Below the pieces are notes generated by a model, which was not told the DNA's origin, made no database searches, and saw only the letters and a program-made list of their open reading frames with translations. 50,761 nucleotides of DNA from Bacteroidaceae bacterium (GTDB lineage: Bacteria > Bacteroidota > Bacteroidia > Bacteroidales > Bacteroidaceae), in assembly GCA_017965425.1 (NCBI GenBank), contig JAGCPY010000079.1, positions 1-50,761 of the forward strand, in the 5' to 3' direction. Position 1 is the stretch's first letter. Every line of letters starts with the position of its first letter. This document shows, piece after piece, positions 9,572-18,404 of the stretch. The position numbers were made by a program, and so were the translations under genes.

Positions 9572-11439
9572 TTGAAAAAATGAAAAAACTCACGTTCCTG
9601 GTTTACCATCGGGAATATGACGAGTTCTTGCATCGCCTGCAAGAACTGGGAGTCATGCATGTTGAGGGCGGAGCACTCACCGAAGGACAATCCGAAGCGG
9701 TGTCTGCCGATATGGCAGAGCTGCGACGCGTGGACTCCGTGATTAACCACCTGGCAAACCTGCCCAAACCAGACAAAGGAGCAACACCTGCCAGCGTCAC
9801 GTCGCCAGTGGCGGAGAGTGTGGTCAATGGTGCCGCCACTCCTGACCTCGCAACCATCGAAACACTTTTCACTCGCCGCGAAGCCCTTTCCAACCGCGAA
9901 AAGGAACTGACAGAGCAAATAGAGCTCCTCACTCCCTGGGGTGACTTTGACCCTGCTTACGTTCGTGAGCAAATGGACGCGGCGGCTTGTGAGATGCGTT
10001 TCTTCAAGGTCGCTTCCAAGACTTTCAACAAGGAGATTGTGCCCAATTTCCGTGTCGAGGCCATCAGCGAGAAGAAAGGCACCACCTCCTTCGTCGCTGT
10101 GTTGCAGCCAACCGATGAAGACTATGCCGAGACGCTGTCCAAGCTACAGTCCTTGGCTGTTGAGGTAATACTGCCAACCGCATCCCTTTCCGCCCTTTGC
10201 ACTGAACAGGAGCAAACCCGTGTAGAGGCTGTTGAGATGGAGTCGCAGCTTCAGTCCGTGGCTGCCAGCCAGGCCACTGCCCTCCAAGCCCTCCGCTCCT
10301 CTCTTTCCTCTCGCATGGATTTCGACACCGTGCGCGCCACAACTGCCACTGCCGCCGATGACAGCTTGATGGTGCTTCGTGGATGGATTCCGGCAAAGCG
10401 TGAAGCAGACATTCAGACGGCCTTTGAGAGCAGTGGTGCATGGTTTGAAATAGCAGATCCGAAGCCCGGCGACGATATTCCTGTCTGCCTGAAGAACAAC
10501 CGCTTCTTCCGCCTCTTCGAGATGTTCACCGAGCTCTACATGCTGCCAAAGTACTCTGAGCTGGATCTCACGCCCTTCCTCGCGCCGTTCTATATCCTCT
10601 TCTTCGGCCTCTGCTTGGGCGATTCCGGCTATGGCCTGTTCATCACTATAGCTGTGCTTGCTGTGAAGATGTTCAAGAAGAACCTGAGCCAGAGCATGAA
10701 GGCAGCCATGAACCTTCTGCTCATCTTGGGCATTTCCGCCTTCTGTTGCGGTTTGCTCTCGGGAGCTTTCTTCGGTTTCAACCTCTACACACTGGGAGTA
10801 CCGTTCTTCAATTGTCTCGGCAGTGCCGTATCTCTGGACAACAGTCAGATGTTCAACCTCTCGCTCATCCTTGGCTTCATCCAGATTATCTTCGGCATGT
10901 GTCTGAAGGCCTATAACCGCACCATCCAGTTGGGCTTCACCTATTCCCTTTCCACCATTGGATGGATGATGGTTATTCTCTCGCTGGCAGTCACGTTGCT
11001 GATGCCTGAGTACAGCGGAACCGCTAAATGGTTCACATACGCAGGCTTAGCTCTTGCCTTCTTGATGAATAGTCCCGAACGTTACCAAAAGAATCCAGTC
11101 ACAGGTCTGCTCATCAATGTCGGGTCTGGCCTTTGGGATGCCTACAACACGGCCACGGGTATGCTGGGCGACATGCTTTCCTACGTCCGCCTCTTTGCCC
11201 TCGGCCTTTCCGGTGGCATCCTGGCTACGGTCTTTGACAGCCTTGCCACGGGTCTGGCACCCGATAACGTCGTGCTTGGACCCATAGTGATGGTGCTCAT
11301 CTTCGTCTTTGGCCACGCGCTGAATATGTTCATGAACGTCCTTGGAGCGTTCGTCCACCCGATGCGTCTCACCTTTGTGGAGTTCTTCAAGAACGCAGGC
11401 TATGAGGGAGGCGGCAGCGCATACAAACCCTTTAAGTGA
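9568..11439 (+). CDS. atpI: V-type ATP synthase subunit I (membrane stator)
   Basis: A 623-residue stator subunit that provides the ion half-channels. The N-terminal half (to about 335) is cytoplasmic with coiled coil. The second half has about seven or eight membrane helices starting near LTPFLAPFYILFFGLCLGDSGYG. The motif LSYVRLFALGLSGG carries Arg541, the position of the essential arginine facing the rotor ring. The ATG overlaps the stop of subunit D; a second ATG 12 bp downstream is possible. The next gene, subunit K, starts 41 bp further on. Confidence 0.95.
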   Translation: MIEKMKKLTFLVYHREYDEFLHRLQELGVMHVEGGALTEGQSEAVSADMAELRRVDSVINHLANLPKPDKGATPASVTSPVAESVVNGAATPDLATIETLFTRREALSNREKELTEQIELLTPWGDFDPAYVREQMDAAACEMRFFKVASKTFNKEIVPNFRVEAISEKKGTTSFVAVLQPTDEDYAETLSKLQSLAVEVILPTASLSALCTEQEQTRVEAVEMESQLQSVAASQATALQALRSSLSSRMDFDTVRATTATAADDSLMVLRGWIPAKREADIQTAFESSGAWFEIADPKPGDDIPVCLKNNRFFRLFEMFTELYMLPKYSELDLTPFLAPFYILFFGLCLGDSGYGLFITIAVLAVKMFKKNLSQSMKAAMNLLLILGISAFCCGLLSGAFFGFNLYTLGVPFFNCLGSAVSLDNSQMFNLSLILGFIQIIFGMCLKAYNRTIQLGFTYSLSTIGWMMVILSLAVTLLMPEYSGTAKWFTYAGLALAFLMNSPERYQKNPVTGLLINVGSGLWDAYNTATGMLGDMLSYVRLFALGLSGGILATVFDSLATGLAPDNVVLGPIVMVLIFVFGHALNMFMNVLGAFVHPMRLTFVEFFKNAGYEGGGSAYKPFK

Positions 11440-11465
11440 ATAAATCATTAAACAATAATCTTTAA

Positions 11466-11948
<483 letters not shown>

Positions 11949-11970
11949 TCAAGTACGCGTAAATTTGTCC

Positions 11971-12004
11971 AAGAGGATGTGTCGGAACTCTGACACATCC
12001 TCTT
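11971..12004 (+). terminator. Hairpin terminator of the V-ATPase operon
   Basis: A perfect 13-bp stem, AAGAGGATGTGTC with GACACATCCTCTT, and an 8-nt loop, 22 bp after the subunit K stop. The stem ends in TCTTT but has no long U tract. Confidence 0.75.
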
Positions 12005-12007
12005 TGC

Positions 12008-12090
12008 ATACAAAGCCCTCAATCCCTTACACATAAGTTACTATAGAATAGACGGATAACTCAAAGGGTGAGGGGTTGAGGGATTTCTGA
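12008..12090. repeat. Degenerate foldback repeat related to 24191-24509
   Basis: A left part reads AAAGCCCTCAATCCCTTAC and a right part GTGAGGGGTTGAGGGATTT. They are inverted relative to each other around an AT-rich centre, the same design as the larger foldback at 24191-24509. A second AAAAAGCC follows at 12095-12102. From 12103 to 12235 I see nothing recognisable. Confidence 0.45.
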
Positions 12091-12235
12091 CTAAAAAGCC
12101 ATGTATTGAGGGGTGGGGAGTCGCGTGTTGGCAAACTATGTGCGTATGTTCACCCTATCAATAGCTCCGATCGTGGTCTTCAAGAGGAAATGGACGCTAT
12201 CTCGGTAATTCGTGGCTTGAATAGGGGTGAAAGTG

Positions 12236-13020
12236 CTATGGCAGCACCATCTTTCGGCCATTTTTAATGAAGATACCGTGGAGGGGAGCGTCGATGCGTT
12301 GTCCTGTTAGATTATATAGTCCAACGTTGTGCTTGAATACCCATGGAAGCATGACAGCGTATGAGCTGGAAGCCATGATGTCTGAGCGTTTCATGGTTTC
12401 TTCATCTGGATAATTGTCTTGCCAAGTCCAGGTTCCCTGTTGATCGCGTACATAATATTGCCAAGGGCTCAACAGATCGTGTGTCTGCGTTCGTGCCACA
12501 ACTGCCGAAGTTTCATTGACGGCATAGAGATAGCAATGCCCATCTTCATCCTCCCAAAGTGTGGAACCATAGGCTACTGAATTGTCATTGACATCATGCT
12601 TGACGCTCTCGCGATAGAGGTAGTCCCCTTCTTTGGGCAGGTAGTCGGGTAATGACGTGAGATAATAGCCTGTAGGCACCCGTCGAGGCTATATGTGGCC
12701 AAGAGTGAAGCTGGAAATATTATCAGCCGAGAAAGTGGCCACACGCGTGACCCAATCTCGGTCTTCCCGATCGAGACGGTTCAGTTTGTCGGGCGCAATA
12801 TGCCCCGCGACATAGTCAAGATAATAAGTGCCTGTGCATGACTCGGAGGTCTGTGGTGGAACGTGCGACCTGCGTCATCACGATGTCAGCCGCCACACTC
12901 CACTCGTTCGCCCCCTCACTCCGAAAAGTCCGTGTAGCGTAGTCAAGAAACAAATGCTGCCACAATGATGAGCGCTGTCACTATCGGGCAGAGGAATCCT
13001 TTATTCTCGAGACGAGTCAT
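12236..13020 (-). pseudogene. Decayed secreted protein gene (beta-propeller-like, T9SS-style tail)
   Basis: Reading from 13020 on the minus strand, an ATG opens a signal-peptide-like start (MTRLENKG, then CPIVTALIIVAAFVS), which runs into TGA. The protein then continues in other frames: SEGANEWSVAADIVMTQVA, then a further shift, then KLNRLDREDRDWVTRVATF, an in-frame TAG at about 12690-12692, and an intact 147-codon end (GTG 12679 to 12236). The last section has WEDEDGHCYLYAV, VVARTQTHDL and WQYYV, reminiscent of DUF5005/DUF4185 five-bladed propellers. It ends in GIFIKNGRKMVLP, a tail like those of the large secreted proteins further along. At least two frameshifts and one stop make it non-functional. 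The propeller assignment is tentative. Confidence 0.65.
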
Positions 13021-13050
13021 GCTTGGCAGTGTTGTGTTTGATGAATCTAT

Positions 13051-14058
13051 TTACTTCACCTCCCAGATGTCGTTGGTTTCCAGCAGCTCAGCGAAGTTGT
13101 GGTACTTCTTCTGTGCGCTGACCTCAGCGATCTGTGCGTTGACGGCTTCGTCGTAGGTGGGCGCTGGCACGTCGCGGATGACGCCGAGTGCGATGGGGAA
13201 GCCGTCGCCATCGCCCATGAGTGCGAGTTTCAGCTGGAGGGTGTTGTCCTCGCAGTGAGCGTCGTGGACGAGGATGTCCTCGAGGGTGTAGCCGTCCTTT
13301 CCGATTTCCACGACCTTGAGTCCGAAGCCCTGCTGTACGAGTCCGAACTCGTTGTTTTCTCCGAAGACCAGTCGTTCGCCGTGTCGGACGTAGATGGCAT
13401 TCTTTTTGCGTCCTTCCTTGTCATATACGCTGTCGTGTGTGCCGTTGTTGAATATGACGCAGTTTTGGAGGATTTCGCAGACGCTGGCTCCCTTGTGGTC
13501 GTGTGCAGCCTTGAGGACCTCGATGGTTCCCTGTGCGTCAGTTGCCACGGCCCGAGCGAAGAAGTGTCCTCGTGCGCCGAAGCAAAGTTCAGCGGGTCGG
13601 AAGGGGTCTTCGACGGTTCCGTATGGGCTGCTCTTGCTGACGAAGCCTCGGGGTGAGGTGGGGGAGTACTGTCCCTTCGTGAGACCGTAGATGCGGTTGT
13701 TGAGCAGGATCATGTTCAAGTCGATGTTGCGTCGGTTGGCATGGATGAAGTGGTTTCCTCCGATGGCGAGTCCGTCTCCGTCTCCGCTGACCTGCCACAC
13801 GTCGAGTTTCGGGTTTGTGACCTTTGTGCCTGTGGCGATGGCCGCGGCCCGTCCGTGGATGGTGTTCATGCCATAGGTTGCCATGTAGTGTGGGAGTCGG
13901 CTACTGCACCCTATTCCGCTGATGACGGCGACGTTGTGTGGTGCTACGCCTATTTCGGCGAGAGCCTTGTGAAGAGATGCGAGGAAGAAGTGGTCTCCGC
14001 ACCCTGGGCACCAACGCGGTTGCCCTTTCTTATAATCTTGTGCTGTAATCATAAACAT
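13051..14058 (-). CDS. korB: 2-oxoglutarate:ferredoxin oxidoreductase subunit beta
   Basis: A 335-residue thiamine-pyrophosphate subunit of a 2-oxoacid:ferredoxin oxidoreductase that makes succinyl-CoA and reduced ferredoxin in the cytoplasm. The CPGCGDH cluster motif begins at Cys17, ISGIGCSSRLP follows, and the TPP/Mg2+ motif GDGDGLAIGG with downstream NNRIYGLTKGQYSPTS is clear. ATG 14058 is used; ATG 14052 is an alternative. Its first five codons are copied twice in the upstream leader. The partner korA is upstream on the same strand but separated by an unrelated gene. Confidence 0.95.
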   Translation of the reverse strand: MFMITAQDYKKGQPRWCPGCGDHFFLASLHKALAEIGVAPHNVAVISGIGCSSRLPHYMATYGMNTIHGRAAAIATGTKVTNPKLDVWQVSGDGDGLAIGGNHFIHANRRNIDLNMILLNNRIYGLTKGQYSPTSPRGFVSKSSPYGTVEDPFRPAELCFGARGHFFARAVATDAQGTIEVLKAAHDHKGASVCEILQNCVIFNNGTHDSVYDKEGRKKNAIYVRHGERLVFGENNEFGLVQQGFGLKVVEIGKDGYTLEDILVHDAHCEDNTLQLKLALMGDGDGFPIALGVIRDVPAPTYDEAVNAQIAEVSAQKKYHNFAELLETNDIWEVK

Positions 14059-14268
14059 CTTTTTTTAACAACGAATTATACGAATTATACGAATTTCTTG
14101 GGCAGTGCTGTAATCATAAACATCTTTTTTTAACAACGAATTATACGAATTATACGAATTTCTTGGGCAGTGCTGTAATCATAAACATCTTTTTTTTAAC
14201 AACGAATGATACGCGCTCGGCGCTTGCGACGCTTCACACCTGAAGAATTATACGAATTTCTTGGGCAG
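14041..14268 (-). repeat. Triplicated 65-bp korB start/leader repeat
   Basis: Copies at 14041-14105, 14106-14170 and 14171-14268 share a 65-bp unit covering the first codons of korB, its poly-A leader and an ACGAATTATAC-rich stretch. On the minus strand, copies two and three each give a 12-codon mini-ORF, MFMITALPKKFV, starting at 14123 and 14188. The third copy is expanded by about 32 bp that includes CGCTCGGCGCTTGCGACGC. Confidence 0.9.
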
Positions 14269-14284
14269 GCAGTTATTTCCTAAA

Positions 14285-14671
14285 TCAATCGTATTTATCA
14301 AAGTTGGGGAATCTCTCATATTGCAACGACTGAGATCTGAAGTTGATCAAAAGTCCTAAATCCATATCAGCCACTTTCATGTAGTTAATGGTTTGAGAGC
14401 GATTGATGTCGTCTAACTCTTTAACCGCCTTTAGTTCCACGACCACACAATCATAACATACAAAGTCAGGAATGAACTCTGCCTTCAGTTGGTGCCCATG
14501 GTAGATGGCATGAATAGGAGTCTCGCGCTTGTATGGTATGCCTCGTTCCTGGAACTCAATCTCCAAAGCATCTTGATACACCTTTTCTGTGAATCCGCTG
14601 CCCAGTTCACGATGCACGGCCATTGCCGCCCCGAGAATCTGATAAACCTCTTCTTTGCAGATTAGTTCCAT
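14285..14671 (-). CDS. GxxExxY family protein
   Basis: A 128-residue protein of the GxxExxY family (PD-(D/E)XK nuclease-like fold). The name motif appears as GFTEKVY within HRELGSGFTEKVYQDALE. The nuclease-like residues are D in IPDFVCYD and ELK in VVVELKAV. The biological role of the family is unsettled. It sits between korA and korB on the same strand, splitting a normally contiguous pair. It is bracketed by ACGAATT-type repeats that are inverted with respect to each other, so it looks like an inserted cassette. The start at 14671 gives the full N-terminal helix. Confidence 0.88.
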   Translation of the reverse strand: MELICKEEVYQILGAAMAVHRELGSGFTEKVYQDALEIEFQERGIPYKRETPIHAIYHGHQLKAEFIPDFVCYDCVVVELKAVKELDDINRSQTINYMKVADMDLGLLINFRSQSLQYERFPNFDKYD

Positions 14672-14719
14672 GAGGAATAATTCGATAAATTCGTTAAATT
14701 CGTTGTGTTAAATATAAAC
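14672..14719 (-). repeat. AATTCG-type repeat upstream of the GxxExxY gene
   Basis: AATTCGATAAATTCGTTAAATTCGTTGTG (14678-14706, in short units of AATTCGNTAA) is the inverse of the AACAACGAATTATACGAATT units at 14069-14160. Together they flank the GxxExxY gene in inverted orientation. Confidence 0.6.
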
Positions 14720-16567
14720 TTATTTTTGAAGTAATTGTGTGAAATAGGAGGTGAGTTCGCTGACCACGAAGGGTTGTCCTTTGACCTGGTTGAACTGTTG
14801 TGGAACGAAGTTATCGACTTTCATGCGTAGGTATGCGGCGAGCTGTCCCATGTTCTGTTCTGCGACGACGACTTTCGGGTATCGTTTCAGGACGTCCTCC
14901 GTGTTGGCAGGTAGAGGGTTGATGTATCGGAACTGAGCGAGAGCGACCTTATAGCCTGTGTCACGTAGTTCATCCATGGCTGCGTGTAGGTGTCCGTAGG
15001 TGCTTCCGAATCCCACGATGAGCAGGTCGGCCTCGTCCTTGTCGCCTTCCACTTCGAGGTCGGGGACTTGTATTTTCGCAATCTTCTCTGCACGCAGACG
15101 TGTCATCAGGTCGTGGTTCTCGGGGTTCGTGGAGATGGCCCCTGTCTTGTTGTCTTTCTCCAATCCTCCGAGGATATGCGTGAAGCCTTCACGTCCCGGC
15201 ACAGCCCAGTAGCGGGTGCCGTTTTCGGCGCGCATATAAGGCGTCCATGAGCCGCGCAGTTCTTCGGGCACGTATGGCGGGTTGATGTCCGGGTAGTCTT
15301 CGAGTTTCGGAAGCTTGAAGGCCGCCGATCCATTGGCGAGGAAGGCATCTGTCAAGAGCACGACGGGCGTCATGTGTTCGAGTGCCATCTTTGCGGCCTC
15401 GTAGGCAGCGTCGAAGCAGTCAGTGGGTGAGAGTGCAGCGATGACAGGCATCGGGCTTTCGCCATTACGTCCGAAGAGCACCTGCAGTAGGTCCGTCTGT
15501 TCGGACTTAGTGGGCAGTCCTGTTGCCGGTCCTCCTCGCTGTACGTCGAGGACGACGAGTGGCAGTTCCATGATGACGGCGAGGTTCATGGCCTCGCTTT
15601 TCAGGCAGATGCCTGGTCCAGATGTCGAAGTGACCGCCAGCGCCCCTGAGAATGCCGCTCCGAGAGCCGATGCGCATCCCGAAATCTCGTCTTCGCACTG
15701 CACCGTTTTGACTCCGAGGCTTTTATGTTTCGACAGTTCGTGTAGGACGTCTGTGGCCGGGGTGATGGGATAGCTTCCCAGGTAGAGCTGTAATCCAGCC
15801 TTTTCAGCTGCAGCGATGAATCCGTATGCCGTTGCCTTGTTTCCGGTGATGTCCATATACCGTCCGGGAGTTTTCTGTTGGCTTTCGATTCGATAGACGT
15901 TCATGGCTGCTGAGTGCGTGTTGTGTCCATAGTCATACCCTGCTTGGAGGACCTTGATATTGGCCTCGGCGATGGCGGGTTTCTTGCGGAATTTCTCTCG
16001 TAGGAAGTTGAATGCCACGTCGAGGTCGCGGCTGAAGAGCCAGCATACGAGTCCGAGGGCGAACATATTTCGGCATTTGAGGATGCTTTTGACATCCATA
16101 CCCGTATCCGCAAGAGCGTCCTTCACCATCGTGGTGAGCGGGCAAGCGATGACCCTGTCTGGGTTCACGGCCATTTCGGTCAAGTAGTCGTCGGTTTTGA
16201 ATTCCGCTTTTTGGAGTTCTTTTTTTGAGAAAGCGTCGGTGTCGATGATGATTGTTGCATTCTGTTTGGCGTATCTCAGTTGTGTTTTGAAGGCAGCAGG
16301 GTTCATGGCCACGAGCACGTCGCATTGGTCTCCCGGAGTATAGACTTTTTGTGCTCCGATGTGCACTTGGAATCCTGAGACACCTGTGAGCGATCCCTGT
16401 GGTGCTCGAATGTCAGCTGGGAAGTCTGGGAACGTGGAGATGCTGTTTCCGACAGTAGCGCTGACTGTTGAGAAGATGTTGCCAGCGAGCTGCATCCCGT
16501 CTCCGCTGTCCCCTGAGAATCGTACGACGATGTTTTTTGTTTTTTTGATGGTTACATTATGTGCCAT
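14720..16567 (-). CDS. korA: 2-oxoglutarate:ferredoxin oxidoreductase subunit alpha (gamma-alpha fusion)
   Basis: A 615-residue fused subunit. Residues 1-190 are the gamma domain (RFSGDSGDGMQLAGNIF near the start). The pyrimidine-binding alpha domain begins near GYFIAAAEKAGLQ-like sequence at about 225, with YLGSYPITPATDVLHEL and ALAVTSTSGPGICLKSEAM. The C-terminal region includes LIVGFGSTYG. It pairs with KorB for CoA-dependent oxidative decarboxylation of 2-oxoglutarate (other 2-oxoacids possible). A Bacteroidetes -7 element lies 42 bp upstream, so this gene starts the transcript. Confidence 0.95.
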   Translation of the reverse strand: MAHNVTIKKTKNIVVRFSGDSGDGMQLAGNIFSTVSATVGNSISTFPDFPADIRAPQGSLTGVSGFQVHIGAQKVYTPGDQCDVLVAMNPAAFKTQLRYAKQNATIIIDTDAFSKKELQKAEFKTDDYLTEMAVNPDRVIACPLTTMVKDALADTGMDVKSILKCRNMFALGLVCWLFSRDLDVAFNFLREKFRKKPAIAEANIKVLQAGYDYGHNTHSAAMNVYRIESQQKTPGRYMDITGNKATAYGFIAAAEKAGLQLYLGSYPITPATDVLHELSKHKSLGVKTVQCEDEISGCASALGAAFSGALAVTSTSGPGICLKSEAMNLAVIMELPLVVLDVQRGGPATGLPTKSEQTDLLQVLFGRNGESPMPVIAALSPTDCFDAAYEAAKMALEHMTPVVLLTDAFLANGSAAFKLPKLEDYPDINPPYVPEELRGSWTPYMRAENGTRYWAVPGREGFTHILGGLEKDNKTGAISTNPENHDLMTRLRAEKIAKIQVPDLEVEGDKDEADLLIVGFGSTYGHLHAAMDELRDTGYKVALAQFRYINPLPANTEDVLKRYPKVVVAEQNMGQLAAYLRMKVDNFVPQQFNQVKGQPFVVSELTSYFTQLLQK

Positions 16568-16608
16568 AGGCTCCTTATTGTGTGTTAAGTTAATTGTTTT
16601 TGGGTTTG

Positions 16609-16616
16609 CAAAGTTA
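16609..16616 (-). promoter_or_regulatory. Probable -7 element of the korA promoter
   Basis: The minus strand reads TAACTTTG, a full match to TAnnTTTG, at a suitable distance before korA. The -33 region is weak (only TTTCTC-like), so the promoter is likely but not certain. Confidence 0.5.
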
Positions 16617-17020
16617 CGAAGGAAAAGTGAGAAATTGTTTTTTTGTTTTGAGAAAAAGGTCAGTTAGGGTTTTTTTCATGATATAGGGCAAGAAGCGTTT
16701 CGTTTTGTTTCGTTTTGTTTTGTCAAGGATTTTCCTTTCTTTTTTTCTTTTTTCCCCGTTTTTTCTCGGAGAGACCTCGGAGGGACCTCGGAGGGACTCC
16801 GAGGAATTATCCCTTCCGAACTCTTCCGTTTGTCACAGTTTATTACTTTTGAGCTGTGCTGAGCTCTGCTATTTGGAAGAGTTGGGAAGATTTTTGCTGG
16901 TATTAGCGCAGTGTCTGATATACGCGGGCAGCGCCCTTGGAATAGACTATTACGTGAACATGAAACTTCGTGATTCGCATCTAGATAGTAAGTGATTGTG
17001 TTTAGTTAAGGTAAATGGGG
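16617..17020. other. Intergenic region with simple repeats and a possible small RNA
   Basis: Contains CGTTTTGTTT repeats (about 16699-16722) and a GGAGGGACCTC tandem ending in its complement (16770-16803). From 16844-16851 there is a good -7 element TACTTTTG, and a terminator follows at 17021-17051, so a plus-strand RNA of about 190 nt is possible. A 96-codon frame (16705-16995) spans the element and has no family resemblance I recognise; I do not call it a gene. Confidence 0.35.
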
Positions 17021-17051
17021 AAAGGCTTCGTCGTGAGACGCGGCCTTTTTT
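17021..17051 (+). terminator. Plus-strand intrinsic terminator
   Basis: AAAGGC pairs with GCCTTT, with an inner CGTC/GACG stem and GTGA loop, followed by a run of T. No protein gene on the plus strand precedes it, which suggests an unannotated transcript. Confidence 0.6.
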
Positions 17052-17181
17052 TGTGGGGGGGTGTGGTGGTGTTGTGGCGCTACGCGGGTTTTGGAAGTTG
17101 GAATGCGATTGGTTTTGAGGTTGCTTGGCTGGAAATTATAAGAAAAATGGATTAAGAAGATTATATGAAGCGATGTTTTAT

Positions 17182-18222
17182 TTATAGGCTGTTGAGGAAT
17201 TGTTCTGCACACCAGAGCTGCCATTTCTGATTGCCTGTCAAGGTGGATATGGGTATGTCTTTGCGGAATTCGGGTCGAACGGGTCCTGTCCAATTTTTGA
17301 AGATGTGGTCAACGGGCCGTGGCATGGGGAGTTTGAAGGGTATTTGTAGTTCGGGGTATTTGGTGGCATAGAGTTGTCGAATGAGGTATTTGGGTTCTCC
17401 AGAGCGAACGCGACGCATATCCAAGGGTTCGGCCATTATTAAAGTGGCGTATGGGTCGTGATATGGCATCCAAGCTGCGCCGAAGGCGTTGAGGTAGGAG
17501 CCTGAGCTCTCAATTGAAAACACTTCATCCATAAAACGAGGTACGTCTATGCCGTCATCGCCAACGCGATAGGGTTCAAACAATGCCGATTGACTGACAG
17601 GACTGCTCAGGACGAGGTAGGGGTCGAGGAAGGTGTAGCGTTGAACAAAAGCGTCGAAGGTCCATTGAGGACTGATGAGTTTGTCCATGCCTCCGAAGAT
17701 GAGGTCTGCGCTTTCTCCGACGATCAAGAGCTGTACGCCGTCGCGGCGGGCGGTTTCGGCGGCTTTGTAGATTTGGGGTTCTATGGAATGTACGGGTGCA
17801 AACTTATGACGCATGACGATGGGAGTGTAGCGTTGATAATCTTGCATGGTGATTTGTATGAGGTGGTGTTTCAACTGCCATTTTTTGCAATAGATTTTTG
17901 CTCGTTCGATGTCGGCATCGAAGACGCCAGTAGGTGATGTGAAGGTGTAGGCGTGGCTGGAGGGACGGAGGTAGGAGGCGAGGTTGGCACTGTCGATGCC
18001 TCCAGAGAGGAGAATGCCGATGTTGTCGTACTTGTCGTAGAGTGTGTCGAATTGTTTGCGGATTTCGCGGTCGATGTCTTGGGATGTGCGGACGGGGATT
18101 CGTTGTGAGGCAGGGATGGGTTGATAGTTTTTGTGTTGGAACCCTTCGCAAAAGTCGATTCCGTCTTTCCAGATGTAACGGAATGCGATGTAAGAACTGA
18201 GGCAGAAATCTTTGTTGACCAT
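17182..18222 (-). CDS. Asparagine-synthase-like ATP-pyrophosphatase without glutaminase domain
   Basis: A 346-residue protein with the PP-loop SGGIDSA at 73-79 and an asparagine-synthase-type synthetase domain (LLIVGESADLIFGGMDKL). The usual N-terminal Ntn glutaminase domain is absent: only about 65 residues precede the loop and there is no N-terminal Cys. Family members of this shape adenylate a carboxylate and amidate it or attack it with an amine. Set among LicD, acyltransferase and glycosyltransferase genes, it probably modifies a surface sugar or amino acid, but the substrate is unknown. It lies downstream of the TagD-like gene on the same strand, across a repeat-filled gap. Confidence 0.8.
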   Translation of the reverse strand: MVNKDFCLSSYIAFRYIWKDGIDFCEGFQHKNYQPIPASQRIPVRTSQDIDREIRKQFDTLYDKYDNIGILLSGGIDSANLASYLRPSSHAYTFTSPTGVFDADIERAKIYCKKWQLKHHLIQITMQDYQRYTPIVMRHKFAPVHSIEPQIYKAAETARRDGVQLLIVGESADLIFGGMDKLISPQWTFDAFVQRYTFLDPYLVLSSPVSQSALFEPYRVGDDGIDVPRFMDEVFSIESSGSYLNAFGAAWMPYHDPYATLIMAEPLDMRRVRSGEPKYLIRQLYATKYPELQIPFKLPMPRPVDHIFKNWTGPVRPEFRKDIPISTLTGNQKWQLWCAEQFLNSL

Positions 18223-18244
18223 GATGGGGGGAGGGAGGGGGTTA

Positions 18245-18404
18245 AGGGGTTACTGAAATGTTGGTTATTTCACTCGCGGCGGGGAAACCGCCGCGCACAG
18301 TGGGGGTTTGAGGGGTTACTGAAATGTTGGTTATTTCACTCGCGGCGGGGAAACCGCCGCGCACAGTGGGGGTTGAGGGGTTACTGAAACGTTGATTATT
18401 TCAC
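18245..18404. repeat. Two GC-rich hairpins separating three copies of a gene 3' end
   Basis: A 29-bp segment (AGGGGTTACTGAAA to TTATTTCAC) occurs at 18245-18273, 18311-18339 and 18376-18404. Between the copies lie identical elements: an 8-bp stem CGCGGCGG/CCGCCGCG with a GGAAA loop (18275-18295 and 18341-18361) followed by CACAGTGG. The period is 66 then 65 bp. The third copy contains the genuine stop codon of the next gene; the other two are duplicates of it. Confidence 0.92.

Noticed and set aside
16705-16995. 96-codon plus-strand frame
   Set aside because: Runs through simple repeats and a promoter element, has an odd composition and resembles no family; kept only as part of an intergenic note.
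18245-18404. CRISPR-like alternation of hairpin repeats and spacers
   Set aside because: Only two hairpins, and the 'spacers' are near-identical copies of one gene's 3' end; no cas genes are nearby.
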